DNA from: Staphylococcus coagulans
Lineage (GTDB): Bacteria; Bacillota; Bacilli; Staphylococcales; Staphylococcaceae
Assembly: GCF_002901995.1 (NCBI RefSeq)
Contig: NZ_PPQN01000005.1
Coordinates: forward strand, 1-46,878
Direction: 5' to 3'
Length of the DNA stretch: 46,878 nucleotides
Shown here: in pieces, positions 32,048-41,728 of the stretch
How positions within the stretch are numbered: the first letter of the stretch is position 1
Layout of the letters: each line of letters begins with the position of its first letter
Position numbers and translations under genes: made by a program
Notes under the pieces: generated by a model
Seen by the model: only the letters and a program-made list of their open reading frames with translations
The model's database searches: none
What the model was told of the DNA's origin: nothing

Positions 32048-32941
32048 TTAATGAATATCACGTTTACGATGATTACCGCCACGAACTTCAGAAACATTAC
32101 CTATAGATAAGAATGCGGTTTCATCAATGGCCATGACAATATCTTTTAATTTTGCTTCTTCTAATCGTGTAATGACACAGAAGATGACACGCTTATCTTC
32201 TCCCGTATAAGCGCCCTCTCCTTTTAAATATGTGACGCCACGACCGAGACGGGAGTTAATAGCTTCTCCGATTTCCTTATAAGCATCGCTAATAATCCAT
32301 ATTGATTTCGATTCGTCAAAACCAAGTAAGACAGTATCAATCATTTTAGAAGCGATAAAATAAGCTACAACACTGAATAAAGCACTCTCCCACGTAAAAA
32401 CAAAGCCTGCAATACCAAATATGAAGAAATTAATAAACATTACGATTTCTCCAACTGAAAATGGTATTTTCGAATGAACTAAAATCGATAAAATTTCTGT
32501 GCCGTCGAGGGATCCCCCATACCTTAAGACAATACCGACACCGATACCTAATACAGCTCCTCCAAAAATTGTTACTAAAAATTTATCATGTATGACAGGA
32601 TCGATCGGATGCAAAACGATAGTGACAATAGATAAAACAGAAATTGCATATAAAGTTGAAATCGCAAAAGTTTTCCCTATTTGTTTATAACCTAAAAAGA
32701 AGAAAGGTAAATTCAGTATAAAAATGAATATCCCTAACTTGAGTCCTAATAAATGAGAAAGGATAATTGAAATCCCTACAATTCCCCCATCAAGCAAATG
32801 GTTTGGAACGAGAAAAAGTTCAAGTGCGACGCCCATTAATACTGCACCCAATGTCATAAAGAAAAACTTTTTAAAAAATTGAAGTTGCTTTTTTGGTTTT
32901 TCTTTCGTGTATGGAACGGCTGATTTTACTTGTTTTTCCAT
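32048..32941 (-). CDS. YitT family membrane protein (DUF161/DUF2179)
   Basis: A protein of 297 residues. The N-terminal membrane domain has five to six segments beginning FFFMTLGAVLMGVALELFLVPNHLLDGGIVGISI, the conserved YitT start. A loop carries RYGGSLDGTEIL near residue 155, and a C-terminal soluble DUF2179 domain ends AFLSIGNVSEVRGGNHRKRDIH. The family is widespread in Firmicutes and its transported substrate is not known. The start at 32941 has AAAGGGGG 6 bases upstream; a longer frame would run back through both tRNA genes and is rejected. It is divergent from the tRNA genes. Confidence 0.88.
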   Translation of the reverse strand: MEKQVKSAVPYTKEKPKKQLQFFKKFFFMTLGAVLMGVALELFLVPNHLLDGGIVGISIILSHLLGLKLGIFIFILNLPFFFLGYKQIGKTFAISTLYAISVLSIVTIVLHPIDPVIHDKFLVTIFGGAVLGIGVGIVLRYGGSLDGTEILSILVHSKIPFSVGEIVMFINFFIFGIAGFVFTWESALFSVVAYFIASKMIDTVLLGFDESKSIWIISDAYKEIGEAINSRLGRGVTYLKGEGAYTGEDKRVIFCVITRLEEAKLKDIVMAIDETAFLSIGNVSEVRGGNHRKRDIH

Positions 32942-32999
32942 ATGTTGCCCCCTTTTAAACATTATATGAAAAATTATACAAAAAAAATTCAAAAAAATC

Positions 33000-33028
33000 T
33001 TGTCAACTTGATTTCCTGATGCTATAAT
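33000..33028 (+). promoter_or_regulatory. tRNA operon promoter
   Basis: TTGTCA (33000-33005) and TATAAT (33023-33028) with a 17-base spacer lie 20 bases upstream of tRNA-Glu. This is a strong sigma-A promoter by sequence. Confidence 0.85.
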
Positions 33029-33047
33029 CAATCTTGTGTTTAAGAAA

Positions 33048-33119
33048 GGCTCCTTGGTCAAGCGGTTAAGACACCGCCCTTTCACGGCGGTAACACGGGT
33101 TCGAGTCCCGTAGGAGTCA
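33048..33119 (+). tRNA. tRNA-Glu (anticodon TTC)
   Basis: A full cloverleaf is visible: acceptor GGCTCCT with AGGAGTC, anticodon loop CTTTCAC with TTC, and T-arm with GGTTCGAGTCC. The CCA end is encoded at 33120-33122. Confidence 0.97.
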
Positions 33120-33130
33120 CCATGAAATAT

Positions 33131-33204
33131 GGTCCCGTAGTGGAGCGGTTTAACACGCCTGCCTGTCACGCAGGAGATCGCGGGTTCGATTCCCGTCGGG
33201 ACCG
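33131..33204 (+). tRNA. tRNA-Asp (anticodon GTC)
   Basis: Acceptor GGTCCCG pairs with CGGGACC, with a G discriminator. The anticodon loop CTGTCAC carries GTC, and the T-arm has GGTTCGATTCC. CCA is not encoded (CTA follows). It is 8 bases after the tRNA-Glu CCA and shares its promoter. Confidence 0.97.
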
Positions 33205-33240
33205 CTAAATCAGCCTAAAACAATAGTTTTAGCTCAAACG

Positions 33241-33286
33241 AAAGTCATTGAAGTTCATGAAAGTGAACGACAATGGCTTTTTTTCA
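33241..33286 (+). terminator. Terminator of the tRNA operon
   Basis: An imperfect stem between AAAGTCATTGAAGTTCA and TGAACGACAATGGCTTT, followed by T residues. Confidence 0.85.
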
Positions 33287-33374
33287 TAAATATATATCAA
33301 AAATGAGAACTTTTATAATGTGAGTGACGTGTTTTTTACTATAAAAGTGTATAGAAATGAGGAGGACGATTGCT

Positions 33375-33614
33375 GTGTTTAAAAAGGAAGTTCAACCTAC
33401 TGAGAAAATTTTATTTATCAGTGGCTTAGCCATCGTGATTATCATGGGTATATTAGCATTATTGGATGTGGCACAATACAAAAATCATGTGGTATTCTTA
33501 TTGAATATCGTTGGCTTATTATTGATGACACTCTCTGTCATGCGTATACAGAAAAAAGTTGGTATCTTTTGTGGCATCGTCATTGTTTTATTAATCTTAA
33601 TTCATTTTATTTAA
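33375..33614 (+). CDS. Small unrecognised membrane protein
   Basis: A protein of 79 residues with three short hydrophobic segments (ILFISGLAIVIIMGILALL; VVFLLNIVGLLLMTLSV; VGIFCGIVIVLLILIHFI) and a charged N-terminus (MFKKEVQPTEK). I recognise no family. GTG at 33375 is chosen because AGGAGG (33360-33365) lies 9 bases before it; an ATG at 33357 overlaps that SD. It lies between the tRNA operon and walR, closed by its own terminator, so it is a separate unit and not part of the wal operon. Confidence 0.7.
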   Translation: MFKKEVQPTEKILFISGLAIVIIMGILALLDVAQYKNHVVFLLNIVGLLLMTLSVMRIQKKVGIFCGIVIVLLILIHFI

Positions 33615-33642
33615 TATAGAAGTTCATTATGCTCAGGCAGTG

Positions 33643-33678
33643 AAGCAGTCTCAAAAGAGGCTGAGACACTGCTTTTTT
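33643..33678 (+). terminator. Terminator after the small membrane-protein gene
   Basis: AGCAGTCTCA (33644-33653) pairs with TGAGACACTGCT (33662-33673) with a 2-base bulge, then T6. Confidence 0.88.
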
Positions 33679-33746
33679 GTACATTTAAATGCAGGTCGTT
33701 GTCATCCGCATTCGTTTTATAGAAGCGAATAGTTAAATAGATAGAA

Positions 33747-33775
33747 TTCACAAGACTTTAATGATACATTATAAG
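33747..33775 (+). promoter_or_regulatory. Probable walRK operon promoter
   Basis: TTCACA (33747-33752) and TATAAG (33770-33775) are separated by 17 bases and each differs from the sigma-A consensus at one base. They lie about 65 bases before walR. Confidence 0.5.
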
Positions 33776-33839
33776 GTATAGGATTATGCCAGTTTGTAAC
33801 GAATAATCATTGCAATTTTAAGAAATGGGGTCATGTTTT

Positions 33840-34541
33840 ATGGCAAGAAAAGTGGTCGTAGTCGATGATGAGAAGCCAATTGCAGATATATTAGAATTCA
33901 ACCTCAAAAAAGAGGGATATGACGTTTTTGTTGCTTATGATGGTAACGATGCGGTGGATTTGATTTATGAAAAAGAGCCGGACATTGTTTTATTGGATAT
34001 TATGTTACCAGGACAAGACGGTATGGAAGTGTGTCGTGAAGTCCGCAAAAAATTTGATATGCCAATCATCATGTTGACTGCGAAAGATTCAGAAATCGAT
34101 AAAGTGCTTGGTCTTGAATTGGGTGCAGACGATTATGTGACTAAACCATTTAGTACACGCGAATTGATTGCACGTGTAAAAGCCAATTTACGTCGCCATT
34201 ATGCCCAACCGAGCCAAGAAAATCATATGCAAACCAATGAAATTACAATTAAAGATATTGTGATTTATCCAGATGCATATTCTATTAAAAAACGCGGTGA
34301 GGACATTGATTTAACACACCGTGAATTTGAGCTTTTCCATTATTTATCTAAACATATGGGACAAGTCATGACGCGTGAACATTTACTTCAAACGGTTTGG
34401 GGTTATGACTATTTTGGTGATGTGCGCACGGTTGACGTTACAATTCGTCGGTTACGCGAAAAAATTGAAGATGATCCTTCACATCCAGACTATATCGTGA
34501 CACGTCGTGGAGTAGGATATTTCTTGCAACAACATGATTAG
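33840..34541 (+). CDS. walR: Two-component response regulator WalR
   Basis: A response regulator of 233 residues (also YycF/VicR), essential in staphylococci, that controls autolysins and other cell-wall genes. The receiver domain has the phospho-acceptor Asp in [13 protein letters not shown] (residue 53), the acidic pair VVDDEKP, Thr in MLTAKDSE and Lys in VTKPFS. The OmpR-type winged helix spans the C-terminal 100 residues ([17 protein letters not shown] start, [16 protein letters not shown] recognition helix). The start at 33840 begins [13 protein letters not shown]; an ATG at 33825 is part of the SD region. walK follows 12 bases downstream. Confidence 0.97.
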   Translation: MARKVVVVDDEKPIADILEFNLKKEGYDVFVAYDGNDAVDLIYEKEPDIVLLDIMLPGQDGMEVCREVRKKFDMPIIMLTAKDSEIDKVLGLELGADDYVTKPFSTRELIARVKANLRRHYAQPSQENHMQTNEITIKDIVIYPDAYSIKKRGEDIDLTHREFELFHYLSKHMGQVMTREHLLQTVWGYDYFGDVRTVDVTIRRLREKIEDDPSHPDYIVTRRGVGYFLQQHD

Positions 34542-34553
34542 AGGACGCACAAT

Positions 34554-36386
34554 ATGAAGTGGTTAAAACAATTTCAATCCCTTCACACGAAACTTGTTAT
34601 TGTCTATGTCCTATTGATTATTATTGGTATGCAAATTATTGGGCTATATTTTACAAACAGTCTCGAAAAAGAAATGACAGAGTCGTTTAAAACGAATATA
34701 TCTCAAAATGCAAAACAAATTGAGCTCGGTATTGAAAAAATATATGCGGATGATAATGAATCCGGAAATATTCAAAAAGATATTCAAAATTTATTAAACG
34801 AATATGCAAATCGCAATGAAATGATAGAAATTCGTTTCATTGATAAAGACCAAATTATTATTGCGACATCGAAACAGTCAAACCGTACAATTATTAACCA
34901 AAAAGCAAATGAGAGTTCAATTCAAAAGGCCTTATCATTAGGTCAAGAGAACTCTGACACCGTTTTAAAAGATTACGGTGAAGGTAAGCAACGGGTATGG
35001 ATTAAAAATATGCCTGTAAGTACGAACGACGGTTTAATTGGTGATATTTATATTGAATCTAATATTAACCAAGTTTATGATCAATTAAATGATATCAACC
35101 AAATTTTCATCGTCGGTACAGGTATTTCTTTAATTATTACCGTCATTTTAGGTTTCTTTATTGCACGTACGATTACTAAACCAATTACAGATATGCGTAA
35201 TCAAACGGTCGAAATGTCAAAAGGGAACTATACGCAGCGTGTGAAAATATACGGTAATGACGAAATTGGTGAACTTGCACTTGCTTTTAATAACTTGTCG
35301 AAACGTGTGCAAGAGGCACAAGCGAATACAGAGAGTGAGAAACGACGCTTAGATTCTGTTATCACACATATGAGTGATGGTGTCATCGCCACAGATAGAC
35401 GTGGGCGCGTTCGTATTATTAATGATATGGCACTTAAAATGTTAGGTAAGTCTAAAGAGGAAGTCTCAGGACACTTTATTTTTGATGTCATTGATTTAAG
35501 TGAAGAATTTACGCTCGAAGAATTAAACGAAAACAATGATAGTTTCTTATTAGACATTAATGAAGAAGAAGGTATCATCGTTCGCGTTAATTTTAGTACT
35601 ATTGTTCAAGCAACTGGCTTTGTGACAGGTTATATCGCTGTGTTACATGACGTTACAGAACAACAACAAATTGAGCGTGAACGACGTGAATTTGTGGCCA
35701 ATGTATCGCACGAATTACGTACACCATTGACTTCAATGAATAGTTACATCGAGGCCCTAGAAGAAGGCGCATGGCGAGATGAATCGATTGCACCTCAATT
35801 TTTATCAGTCACACGTGAAGAAACAGAGCGGATGATTCGATTAGTGAACGATTTACTGCATCTTTCTAAAATGGATAATGAAACTGAGCCTATTACGAAA
35901 GAGATTGTCGATTTTAATATGTTTATCAATAAAATTATTAATCGACATGAAATGGCTGCGAAAGATACCACTTTTGTCCGTGATATTCCAAGAGAAACCA
36001 TTTTTACGGAAATTGATCCAGATAAGATGACACAAGTGTTTGATAACGTGATTACGAATGCGATGAAATATTCTCGTGGTGAAAAACGTGTAGAGTTCCA
36101 CGTGAAACAAAACACGGTGCATAACCGTTTAACAATTCGGATCAAAGATAATGGTATCGGGATTCCGATCAATAAAGTCGATAAAATCTTTGATCGTTTC
36201 TTCCGCGTAGATAAAGCAAGAACACGAAAAATGGGTGGTACAGGTCTCGGATTAGCGATTTCTAAAGAGATTGTCGAAGCCCACCACGGTCGTATATGGG
36301 CCAATAGTGTTGAAGGACAAGGCACATCGATTTTTATCACACTTCCATGTGAAACAATAGAAGATGGTGATTGGGATGCGAACTAG
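34554..36386 (+). CDS. walK: Sensor histidine kinase WalK
   Basis: A 610-residue sensor (YycG/VicK). Two membrane segments (about 13-33 and 183-203) flank an extracellular PAS-like domain. HAMP, a cytoplasmic PAS domain, HisKA and HATPase follow. The phospho-accepting His is in [13 protein letters not shown] at residue 386. N, G1 and G2 boxes are [20 protein letters not shown] and GGTGLGLAI. The four residues known to bind zinc in the S. aureus PAS domain have counterparts: His272 and Asp275 in THMSDG, His365 and Glu369 in LHDVTE. The gene contains a near-perfect parS motif (36094-36109). It overlaps walH. Confidence 0.97.
   Translation: MKWLKQFQSLHTKLVIVYVLLIIIGMQIIGLYFTNSLEKEMTESFKTNISQNAKQIELGIEKIYADDNESGNIQKDIQNLLNEYANRNEMIEIRFIDKDQIIIATSKQSNRTIINQKANESSIQKALSLGQENSDTVLKDYGEGKQRVWIKNMPVSTNDGLIGDIYIESNINQVYDQLNDINQIFIVGTGISLIITVILGFFIARTITKPITDMRNQTVEMSKGNYTQRVKIYGNDEIGELALAFNNLSKRVQEAQANTESEKRRLDSVITHMSDGVIATDRRGRVRIINDMALKMLGKSKEEVSGHFIFDVIDLSEEFTLEELNENNDSFLLDINEEEGIIVRVNFSTIVQATGFVTGYIAVLHDVTEQQQIERERREFVANVSHELRTPLTSMNSYIEALEEGAWRDESIAPQFLSVTREETERMIRLVNDLLHLSKMDNETEPITKEIVDFNMFINKIINRHEMAAKDTTFVRDIPRETIFTEIDPDKMTQVFDNVITNAMKYSRGEKRVEFHVKQNTVHNRLTIRIKDNGIGIPINKVDKIFDRFFRVDKARTRKMGGTGLGLAISKEIVEAHHGRIWANSVEGQGTSIFITLPCETIEDGDWDAN
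36094..36109. other. parS-like site inside walK
   Basis: AGTTCCACGTGAAACA matches the parS consensus TGTTNCACGTGAAACA at every fixed position but the first. The full CACGTG palindrome core is present. It is inside the walK reading frame. A weaker relative (ACTTCCATGTGAAACA, three mismatches) is at 36341-36356. Confidence 0.65.
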
Positions 36387-37713
36387 AGAACTGATTAAAT
36401 CTATCATATTAGTGTTACTCGTTCTTTCCAGTGTAGTACTTACAGTCATGATTTGGAACTTTTCGCCAGATTTAACGAACGTTGACAACCCACAAACAAA
36501 AGATACACCGAAAGCGATTGGTACGCGATATGACAAGCAATTTAATCAGGTCATCACGCCTTTACAGCTCGTACATGTGGACCATGATCATTTGAAAGGG
36601 ATGCCTGCAAATAAAGATGTTAATGAGATGATGTCTCTATTCCAAAAACATCGTATTATTGAAGTTGAAGATATTCAAAATGATCAAGTCGTGTTATTGA
36701 AAGATTTGAGCCATCATTTTGTCGTGTTAGACTTCCCGACAGACATACCGCTATCCATGTATCTAAACGAAGTCGTTGAGATGCCAGCAAAAGTACCGGC
36801 GAATTTTAAATTTAATCGTTTAATATTAGATATTGATGATCATCAGCATGTCGTTTTGTATGCGATGCAACCGAACCATCAGCGTGCCATTAAATTAGAA
36901 ACGAATCTTGATACAAAAGTAATCCAGCAGCGAATTGATCATATGCGTGATGAATTAGAACCGTATTCGGATATCGTGACGAATCGAAGTACGGTCAATA
37001 AAGCAACGTATTTATATGCTTTAAAAGCACCGAAAGATTTGAAATCATATCGTACGATTTTTAATCATATTAATGTAGAAGATTTAAACTCGATTCTCTT
37101 TGATGATACGCCGATTGTACGTACAACAAATAGTGGTAACACAACGTACAATAACAATACAGGGGTTGTGAATTACAATGCGGATAAAGAAACGTATGAC
37201 TATACGAATCTGTCCGAAGATGAGCATAGTACACGCGATATGAATATTAGCTTGCCACGTGCATTTGACTTTATTAATAAGCATGGGGGCTTTACAGATG
37301 ATTTCCGCTTGTTTAGTGCAAATAGCAAGCAAGGGGAAATTATGTATCAAATGTTTCTCAATGGACGACCGATATTTTATCCAAACCAATTGAATGAAAT
37401 TCGTGTACTCTGGGGTGAGCGTGGATTATACGAATATAGTCGAGGTCTCTTAAAAACAAATGTGACCATTGATAATGGTGAAGAACCGAAATCGATGCCA
37501 GATGCGGAAGATGTACGTTCTGCATTAGCAAGTAAGGGCAATATTGATTTGACGAAAGTGGAACAAATGGTAGTCGGCTATAAAATGAGTGCCATTCGCG
37601 GACCTCAAAATCGAATTGAAATTCAAGAAGGCAGTGAGTTTACGCCAACGTGGTATATTAAATATAATCATAAATGGTATGAATACAAAGATGGGGAGTT
37701 GGTGGAAACATGA
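36376..37713 (+). CDS. walH: WalRK regulatory protein WalH (YycH)
   Basis: A membrane-anchored extracytoplasmic protein of 445 residues. One membrane segment follows the short cytoplasmic start ([27 protein letters not shown]). The large outer domain includes [25 protein letters not shown] and an FINKHGGF repeat-like block, both shared with S. aureus WalH. WalH and WalI bind WalK through their membrane helices; in S. aureus they activate it, in Bacillus they restrain it. The start codon lies inside the end of walK, 11 bases before its stop, so translation is coupled. An ATG at 36364 in the same frame is possible. Confidence 0.92.
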   Translation: MRTRELIKSIILVLLVLSSVVLTVMIWNFSPDLTNVDNPQTKDTPKAIGTRYDKQFNQVITPLQLVHVDHDHLKGMPANKDVNEMMSLFQKHRIIEVEDIQNDQVVLLKDLSHHFVVLDFPTDIPLSMYLNEVVEMPAKVPANFKFNRLILDIDDHQHVVLYAMQPNHQRAIKLETNLDTKVIQQRIDHMRDELEPYSDIVTNRSTVNKATYLYALKAPKDLKSYRTIFNHINVEDLNSILFDDTPIVRTTNSGNTTYNNNTGVVNYNADKETYDYTNLSEDEHSTRDMNISLPRAFDFINKHGGFTDDFRLFSANSKQGEIMYQMFLNGRPIFYPNQLNEIRVLWGERGLYEYSRGLLKTNVTIDNGEEPKSMPDAEDVRSALASKGNIDLTKVEQMVVGYKMSAIRGPQNRIEIQEGSEFTPTWYIKYNHKWYEYKDGELVET

Positions 37714-38489
37714 ACTGGAAACGCACTAAAACGTTGTTCATACTTGTCTTTCTCCTCGTCAATGTGTGTTTAATTTTTGTTTATCAAGATAAAGTGAATA
37801 AATCTAAAATTAGCGATGCCGAACACGATAATGCGGTCAACTTTGAACGAGAAAATATTAAACTGCCAAAAAGTATACCTGATGTGAGTCATGTCAAAAT
37901 GCAATTGGTTAAAGCACGTTCAAAAGACTTTAAAGAAGAAGCAGAAGATAACAATAAAGCTAAGGTCAGTAATCATGGCCATACCTTATCTAAAGAAATG
38001 GATGAACGTGTAGACGTCAAAGTTGATCCGATTTCTCATTTAAAACCTTATATAGATGATAAAATCTATAAAGGTAATGAGTACCAGTACCATGAAACCA
38101 ATGACGGTCAAATTAAATACGAACAAACGTATAGAGGCTTTCCGATTATGAATAATAATCGTGCAGAATTGACTTTTGAGGTGAAGGATGACAGTGCAAA
38201 ATCATATGAACAGTCCACGATGGAAGACATCCTTCCGTCTAAGGGGACCAATAATGAGCCTAAAAAAGTCATACGTGCAAGAAAAGCATTGGAAGCACTT
38301 TATTATAATCAATATTTAAAACATGGTGAAGAGGTCGAAAGTATCCGTCTCGGCTATTACACTGTTGTAAAAGAAACAAATATTCAAGTTTTACAAGCTA
38401 ACTGGGAAATTAAAGTTAAAGATAAAAACGGGGTGCATACATATTATGTAGAAGCTGTATCCTCGAATCCACAAATTATAGAACAATAG
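37710..38489 (+). CDS. walI: WalRK regulatory protein WalI (YycI)
   Basis: A 259-residue protein with the same topology as WalH: a basic start (MNWKRTKTL), one membrane segment ([16 protein letters not shown]) and an outer domain. The YycI C-terminal pattern [35 protein letters not shown] is split over residues about 185-225, followed by [20 protein letters not shown]. It works with WalH on WalK in the membrane. The ATG overlaps the walH stop (ATGA), so the two are co-translated. walJ follows 13 bases downstream. Confidence 0.92.
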   Translation: MNWKRTKTLFILVFLLVNVCLIFVYQDKVNKSKISDAEHDNAVNFERENIKLPKSIPDVSHVKMQLVKARSKDFKEEAEDNNKAKVSNHGHTLSKEMDERVDVKVDPISHLKPYIDDKIYKGNEYQYHETNDGQIKYEQTYRGFPIMNNNRAELTFEVKDDSAKSYEQSTMEDILPSKGTNNEPKKVIRARKALEALYYNQYLKHGEEVESIRLGYYTVVKETNIQVLQANWEIKVKDKNGVHTYYVEAVSSNPQIIEQ

Positions 38490-38502
38490 AAAGGGTGGTC
38501 AC

Positions 38503-39294
38503 TTGATACGAATGAGTGTACTCGCAAGCGGTAGTACCGGCAATGCGACATATGTAGAAAGTGAACAAGGCAGCTTGTTGGTCGATGTCGGACTAACAGG
38601 GAAAAAGATGGAAGCACTTTTCGATCAAATCGACCGGAAAATTTCAGATTTAAGTGGCATTCTCGTGACACACGAGCATAGCGACCATATTAAAGGTCTC
38701 GGCGTCATTGCACGTAAGTTCGGTATTCCAATTTATGCCAATGAAAAAACATGGACATGTATTGATAAAAAGGATTCTAAAATCCCGCTAGACCAGAAAT
38801 TTGTATTTAATCCGTATGAAACGAAGTCTATTGCAGGTTTTGATATAGAATCATTCAATGTTTCACACGATGCGATTGATCCACAGTTTTATATTTTTCA
38901 TAATAACTATAAGAAGTTAACGATGATTACGGATACAGGTTATGTCTCTGATCGAATGAAAGGTATGATTCGTGGTAGTGATGCCTTTATATTTGAAAGT
39001 AATCACGACGTCGATATGTTAAGAATGTGTCGTTATCCGTGGAAGACGAAACAACGAATCTTAAGCGATATGGGACATGTGTCAAATGAAGACGCAGCTC
39101 ACGCAATGAAAGATGTCATCACAGGTCAAACGAAGCGGATTTATTTATCGCATTTATCACAGGATAACAATATGAAAGATTTGGCACGAATGAGTGTCGG
39201 ACAAATCTTGCAAGAACATGACATTGATACTCAAAATGAAGTGAAGTTATGTGACACGGATAAAGCGATACCTACACCGATATATACATTATAA
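38503..39294 (+). CDS. walJ: Metallo-beta-lactamase fold exonuclease family protein WalJ (YycJ)
   Basis: A 263-residue metallo-beta-lactamase fold protein. The metal-binding HxHxDH motif is [10 protein letters not shown] near residue 60, with further ligands in DTGYVSD and the C-terminal [10 protein letters not shown]. Bacillus YycJ has been tied to DNA repair exonuclease activity and the gene to coordinated replication and division; it is not needed for WalRK signalling itself. The TTG start ([14 protein letters not shown]) follows GGGTGG closely; ATG at 38512 is the alternative. It is the last gene of the wal operon, closed by the terminator at 39316. Confidence 0.93.
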   Translation: MIRMSVLASGSTGNATYVESEQGSLLVDVGLTGKKMEALFDQIDRKISDLSGILVTHEHSDHIKGLGVIARKFGIPIYANEKTWTCIDKKDSKIPLDQKFVFNPYETKSIAGFDIESFNVSHDAIDPQFYIFHNNYKKLTMITDTGYVSDRMKGMIRGSDAFIFESNHDVDMLRMCRYPWKTKQRILSDMGHVSNEDAAHAMKDVITGQTKRIYLSHLSQDNNMKDLARMSVGQILQEHDIDTQNEVKLCDTDKAIPTPIYTL

Positions 39295-39315
39295 TGAAAT
39301 TAATGATAGACAGTA

Positions 39316-39360
39316 GCACATGAATTTCAAGTAAAAGTCTTGAGGTTCATGTGTTTTTTT
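39316..39360 (+). terminator. Terminator of the wal operon
   Basis: CACATGAATTTCAAG and CTTGAGGTTCATGTG (ending near 39353) form an almost perfect 15-bp stem with T7 after it. Confidence 0.92.
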
Positions 39361-39441
39361 ATGTCGTTTACAGATTGAAAATTTTAAGCCTCAATTTGTC
39401 AGTAATTGAATATTGTTTTCAGTAACTTCCTATAGTACAAT

Positions 39442-39468
39442 TGTAAATCGTAACAATTATGATTTACA
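39442..39468. promoter_or_regulatory. Zur-box-like operator of the methyltransferase-ABC operon
   Basis: Inverted arms TGTAAATCGTAA and TTATGATTTACA frame this 27-base site. The inner 21 bases (39445-39465) differ at only two positions from the Bacillus/Staphylococcus Zur consensus (AAATCGTAAT-N-ATTACGATTT). It lies just after a possible -10 (TATAGT, 39431-39436) and 16 bases before the first gene, a position for zinc-dependent repression. Confidence 0.75.
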
Positions 39469-39484
39469 TGTAAAGGAGTCTACT

Positions 39485-40171
39485 ATGAAAGATAATTATG
39501 ATGTTTGGTGGCAAAAAGGGAACGAGACAGATGACGATATGGCACGTGATCATGAAGCGGCATGGTATCGCACAATTTCACAAATAGATCAAGCAGATAT
39601 TAAGGATAAAAAGGTTTTAGATTTTGGTTGTAATCAAGGCGGTTTACTACGTTTACTTTATGATACGATTCCCTTTCAACAAGGTGTAGGCATCGATTTA
39701 GCTAAAGTATCGTTAGAAAAAGCGAAAGAGATGGCAGGCAACCGGCCATTACAATTTTATTTAACAGACACACCGGCAGACGTAAAACAAAGATTTCACA
39801 CAGTGTTAAGTACATCAGTTTTATATTTAATTGAAGATGTATATGCGCACGCTGAAGCGATTAAAGCGGTATTGGAGCCGAATGGGGTCTATTATGCGAC
39901 TTTTTCAGATGTGACAAATAATCCGAGTCGCGAATATATGGCAGAAACTATTAATAAATACGGCGCAACACCTTCACAAGACCATACTTTAAAATATGTC
40001 GTTGATAGTTTTGTGCAAGCGGGCTTTAACGTGTCGGTGATGAAAGAAAAAGTCCCTGCAGAAATTGATATTACGCATTATGAAGACTTCTATCTCACAC
40101 CAAATGATTATTTACGTAATATTTATGAAGAGTCATTTTTAATTAAAGCGACATTGAAAGCGGGGGCTTAA
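39485..40171 (+). CDS. SAM-dependent methyltransferase, first gene of the uptake operon
   Basis: A class I methyltransferase of 228 residues. The SAM-binding motif I is VLDFGCNQGGLLRLLYD near residue 45; the acidic residue at the end of strand 2 is in GVGIDLAKVSLEKAKE. The region TVLSTSVLYLIEDV holds motif IV. The C-terminal part is typical of small-molecule methyltransferases; no RNA- or DNA-binding domain is fused. AAAGGAG lies 8 bases before the ATG. It ends 2 bases before the lipoprotein gene and lies behind the Zur-like operator. A metallophore-modifying or substrate-processing role is therefore attractive but is inference. The substrate cannot be named. Confidence 0.82.
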   Translation: MKDNYDVWWQKGNETDDDMARDHEAAWYRTISQIDQADIKDKKVLDFGCNQGGLLRLLYDTIPFQQGVGIDLAKVSLEKAKEMAGNRPLQFYLTDTPADVKQRFHTVLSTSVLYLIEDVYAHAEAIKAVLEPNGVYYATFSDVTNNPSREYMAETINKYGATPSQDHTLKYVVDSFVQAGFNVSVMKEKVPAEIDITHYEDFYLTPNDYLRNIYEESFLIKATLKAGA

Positions 40172-40173
40172 AT

Positions 40174-41727
40174 ATGAAAAAAAGAATATTCGTCGCAGCA
40201 GTTGCGACAACGTCACTCATGCTCACAGCGTGCGGAAATGATGATAAAAAACAAGAAGTGATCTCTGTATCCTTACCTACAGAAGCAAAAGCGAATCAAT
40301 TAGATGCACAAAGCTATGATGCAGCAATGCCTGTGTATAGTGCAGTGTATGAACCATTAGTTCAATATGATAAAAAGAGCGGGGTTAAACCTAAACTTGC
40401 TGAAAAATGGTCAGTAGACAGTGAAGGGAAAGTTTATACATTCCATCTTAAAAAAGACGTGAAATTTTCTGATGGTTCTCCTTTGAATGCTGAAGCGGTT
40501 AAATTTTCCATTGAACGTGCGAAAGCAATGAACCCAGAAACAACGGTCGAAACTTTAAAACAACTAGACAAGGTGACTGTTGATGATCAACACACAGTTT
40601 CAATTCATTTGAAAACACCGTCTAATCAAGTTTTGAATGAATTAACACAAGTTAGACCACTCCGAATCATGAGTCCACATGCAGTTGAAGGAGAAAAAAC
40701 AAAAGGAAAGTTTAAAAAGGCAATAGGTACAGGCGCATTAATGGTAGATAAAACAGGTAAAGAACAAACTTCTATGAAACCGAACCCGCATTTTAACAAT
40801 GATCACCCAGTTAAATATCATTTGAACTTCCAAACGATTGAAGACGGCGATTCTAGAAATGCTGCCGTACAAAGTGGTTCCATTGACGTAACAGGAGGCG
40901 CACTTGGAATGCTAACAGAACAACAAATTAAGTCACACCAAGATCAAAAAGACTTACACGTGGAAGATGCGCCAAGCACTGTGAGTCACTTTATGGCATT
41001 TAATCCGAAACAAGAGGTTCTAAAAAATAAAGCAATACGTCAAGCCATCAGTGAAAGCATTGATACGAAGCACTTATCGGATAAAGAAATGAAAGGGATT
41101 TTCCAAAAAGACGTGCAGTTCATCAATGAAAATAACCAAGAAAAGCACATTTTTGATGTCAAAGCTGCGAAAAAAGCGCTGAAATCAGAAGGCTATGAGC
41201 AAAATAAAGATGGTATTTTTGAAAAAGAGGGCAAACCGTTACAATTTAATCTTGTTATTCAAACTGCAGAATTTCCAAATTGGAAAGATAAAGCAGAACA
41301 AGTTCAATCAGATTTAAAGAAAGCAGGCATCAAAGTTCAAATTAAAACGTTAGATACACAATCTTATTACGATACTCTATGGACGAAAAAAGATTACGAT
41401 ATGATTTTCTATCGAACTTATTCAGATGCTTTAATGCCGTATCAGTTTATGAATTCTGTCTTTAAAAATGCAAATAACCAACCAGGTGTACTCGCAAATG
41501 ATCCGACACTATCTAAACAATTAGAAGCGTTTCCGAAAGAGCTATCTAAAGGTGATCAACAACAAGCCTTTAACGAAATATTTAAACACTTCAACAAAGG
41601 TTACTATGGTGTGCCAATTGCTTATCCGAATGAAACATTTGTCACAAGTGATCGCATCGAAAACTTCAAATTCTCAGGATTAACAGATGCACCGATTGAT
41701 TATGAAAAATTGAAAGTGAAACAATAA
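40174..41727 (+). CDS. Nickel/metallophore-type ABC transporter substrate-binding lipoprotein
   Basis: A 517-residue SBP_bac_5 (cluster C) lipoprotein. The signal peptide ends in the lipobox LTAC (Cys about residue 20). Family signatures are YEPLVQYDKKSGVKPKLAEKW, VYTFHLKKDVKFSDGSPLNAEAV and, late, YDMIFYRTYSDALMPYQFM. The RPLRIMSP segment (near residue 160) and the RTYSDALMP segment match NikA/CntA-type proteins, which bind nickel-histidine or metal-staphylopine, more than oligopeptide binders. With a Zur-like operator upstream, zinc, nickel or a metal chelate is the likely cargo. No cntKLM synthesis genes are beside it. Confidence 0.85.
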   Translation: MKKRIFVAAVATTSLMLTACGNDDKKQEVISVSLPTEAKANQLDAQSYDAAMPVYSAVYEPLVQYDKKSGVKPKLAEKWSVDSEGKVYTFHLKKDVKFSDGSPLNAEAVKFSIERAKAMNPETTVETLKQLDKVTVDDQHTVSIHLKTPSNQVLNELTQVRPLRIMSPHAVEGEKTKGKFKKAIGTGALMVDKTGKEQTSMKPNPHFNNDHPVKYHLNFQTIEDGDSRNAAVQSGSIDVTGGALGMLTEQQIKSHQDQKDLHVEDAPSTVSHFMAFNPKQEVLKNKAIRQAISESIDTKHLSDKEMKGIFQKDVQFINENNQEKHIFDVKAAKKALKSEGYEQNKDGIFEKEGKPLQFNLVIQTAEFPNWKDKAEQVQSDLKKAGIKVQIKTLDTQSYYDTLWTKKDYDMIFYRTYSDALMPYQFMNSVFKNANNQPGVLANDPTLSKQLEAFPKELSKGDQQQAFNEIFKHFNKGYYGVPIAYPNETFVTSDRIENFKFSGLTDAPIDYEKLKVKQ

Positions 41728-41728
41728 A

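Noticed and set aside
33048..33169. Long N-terminal extension of the YitT frame through the tRNA genes
   Set aside because: It is antisense to both tRNAs and lacks an SD; the internal start at 32941 has a strong SD and matches the family start.
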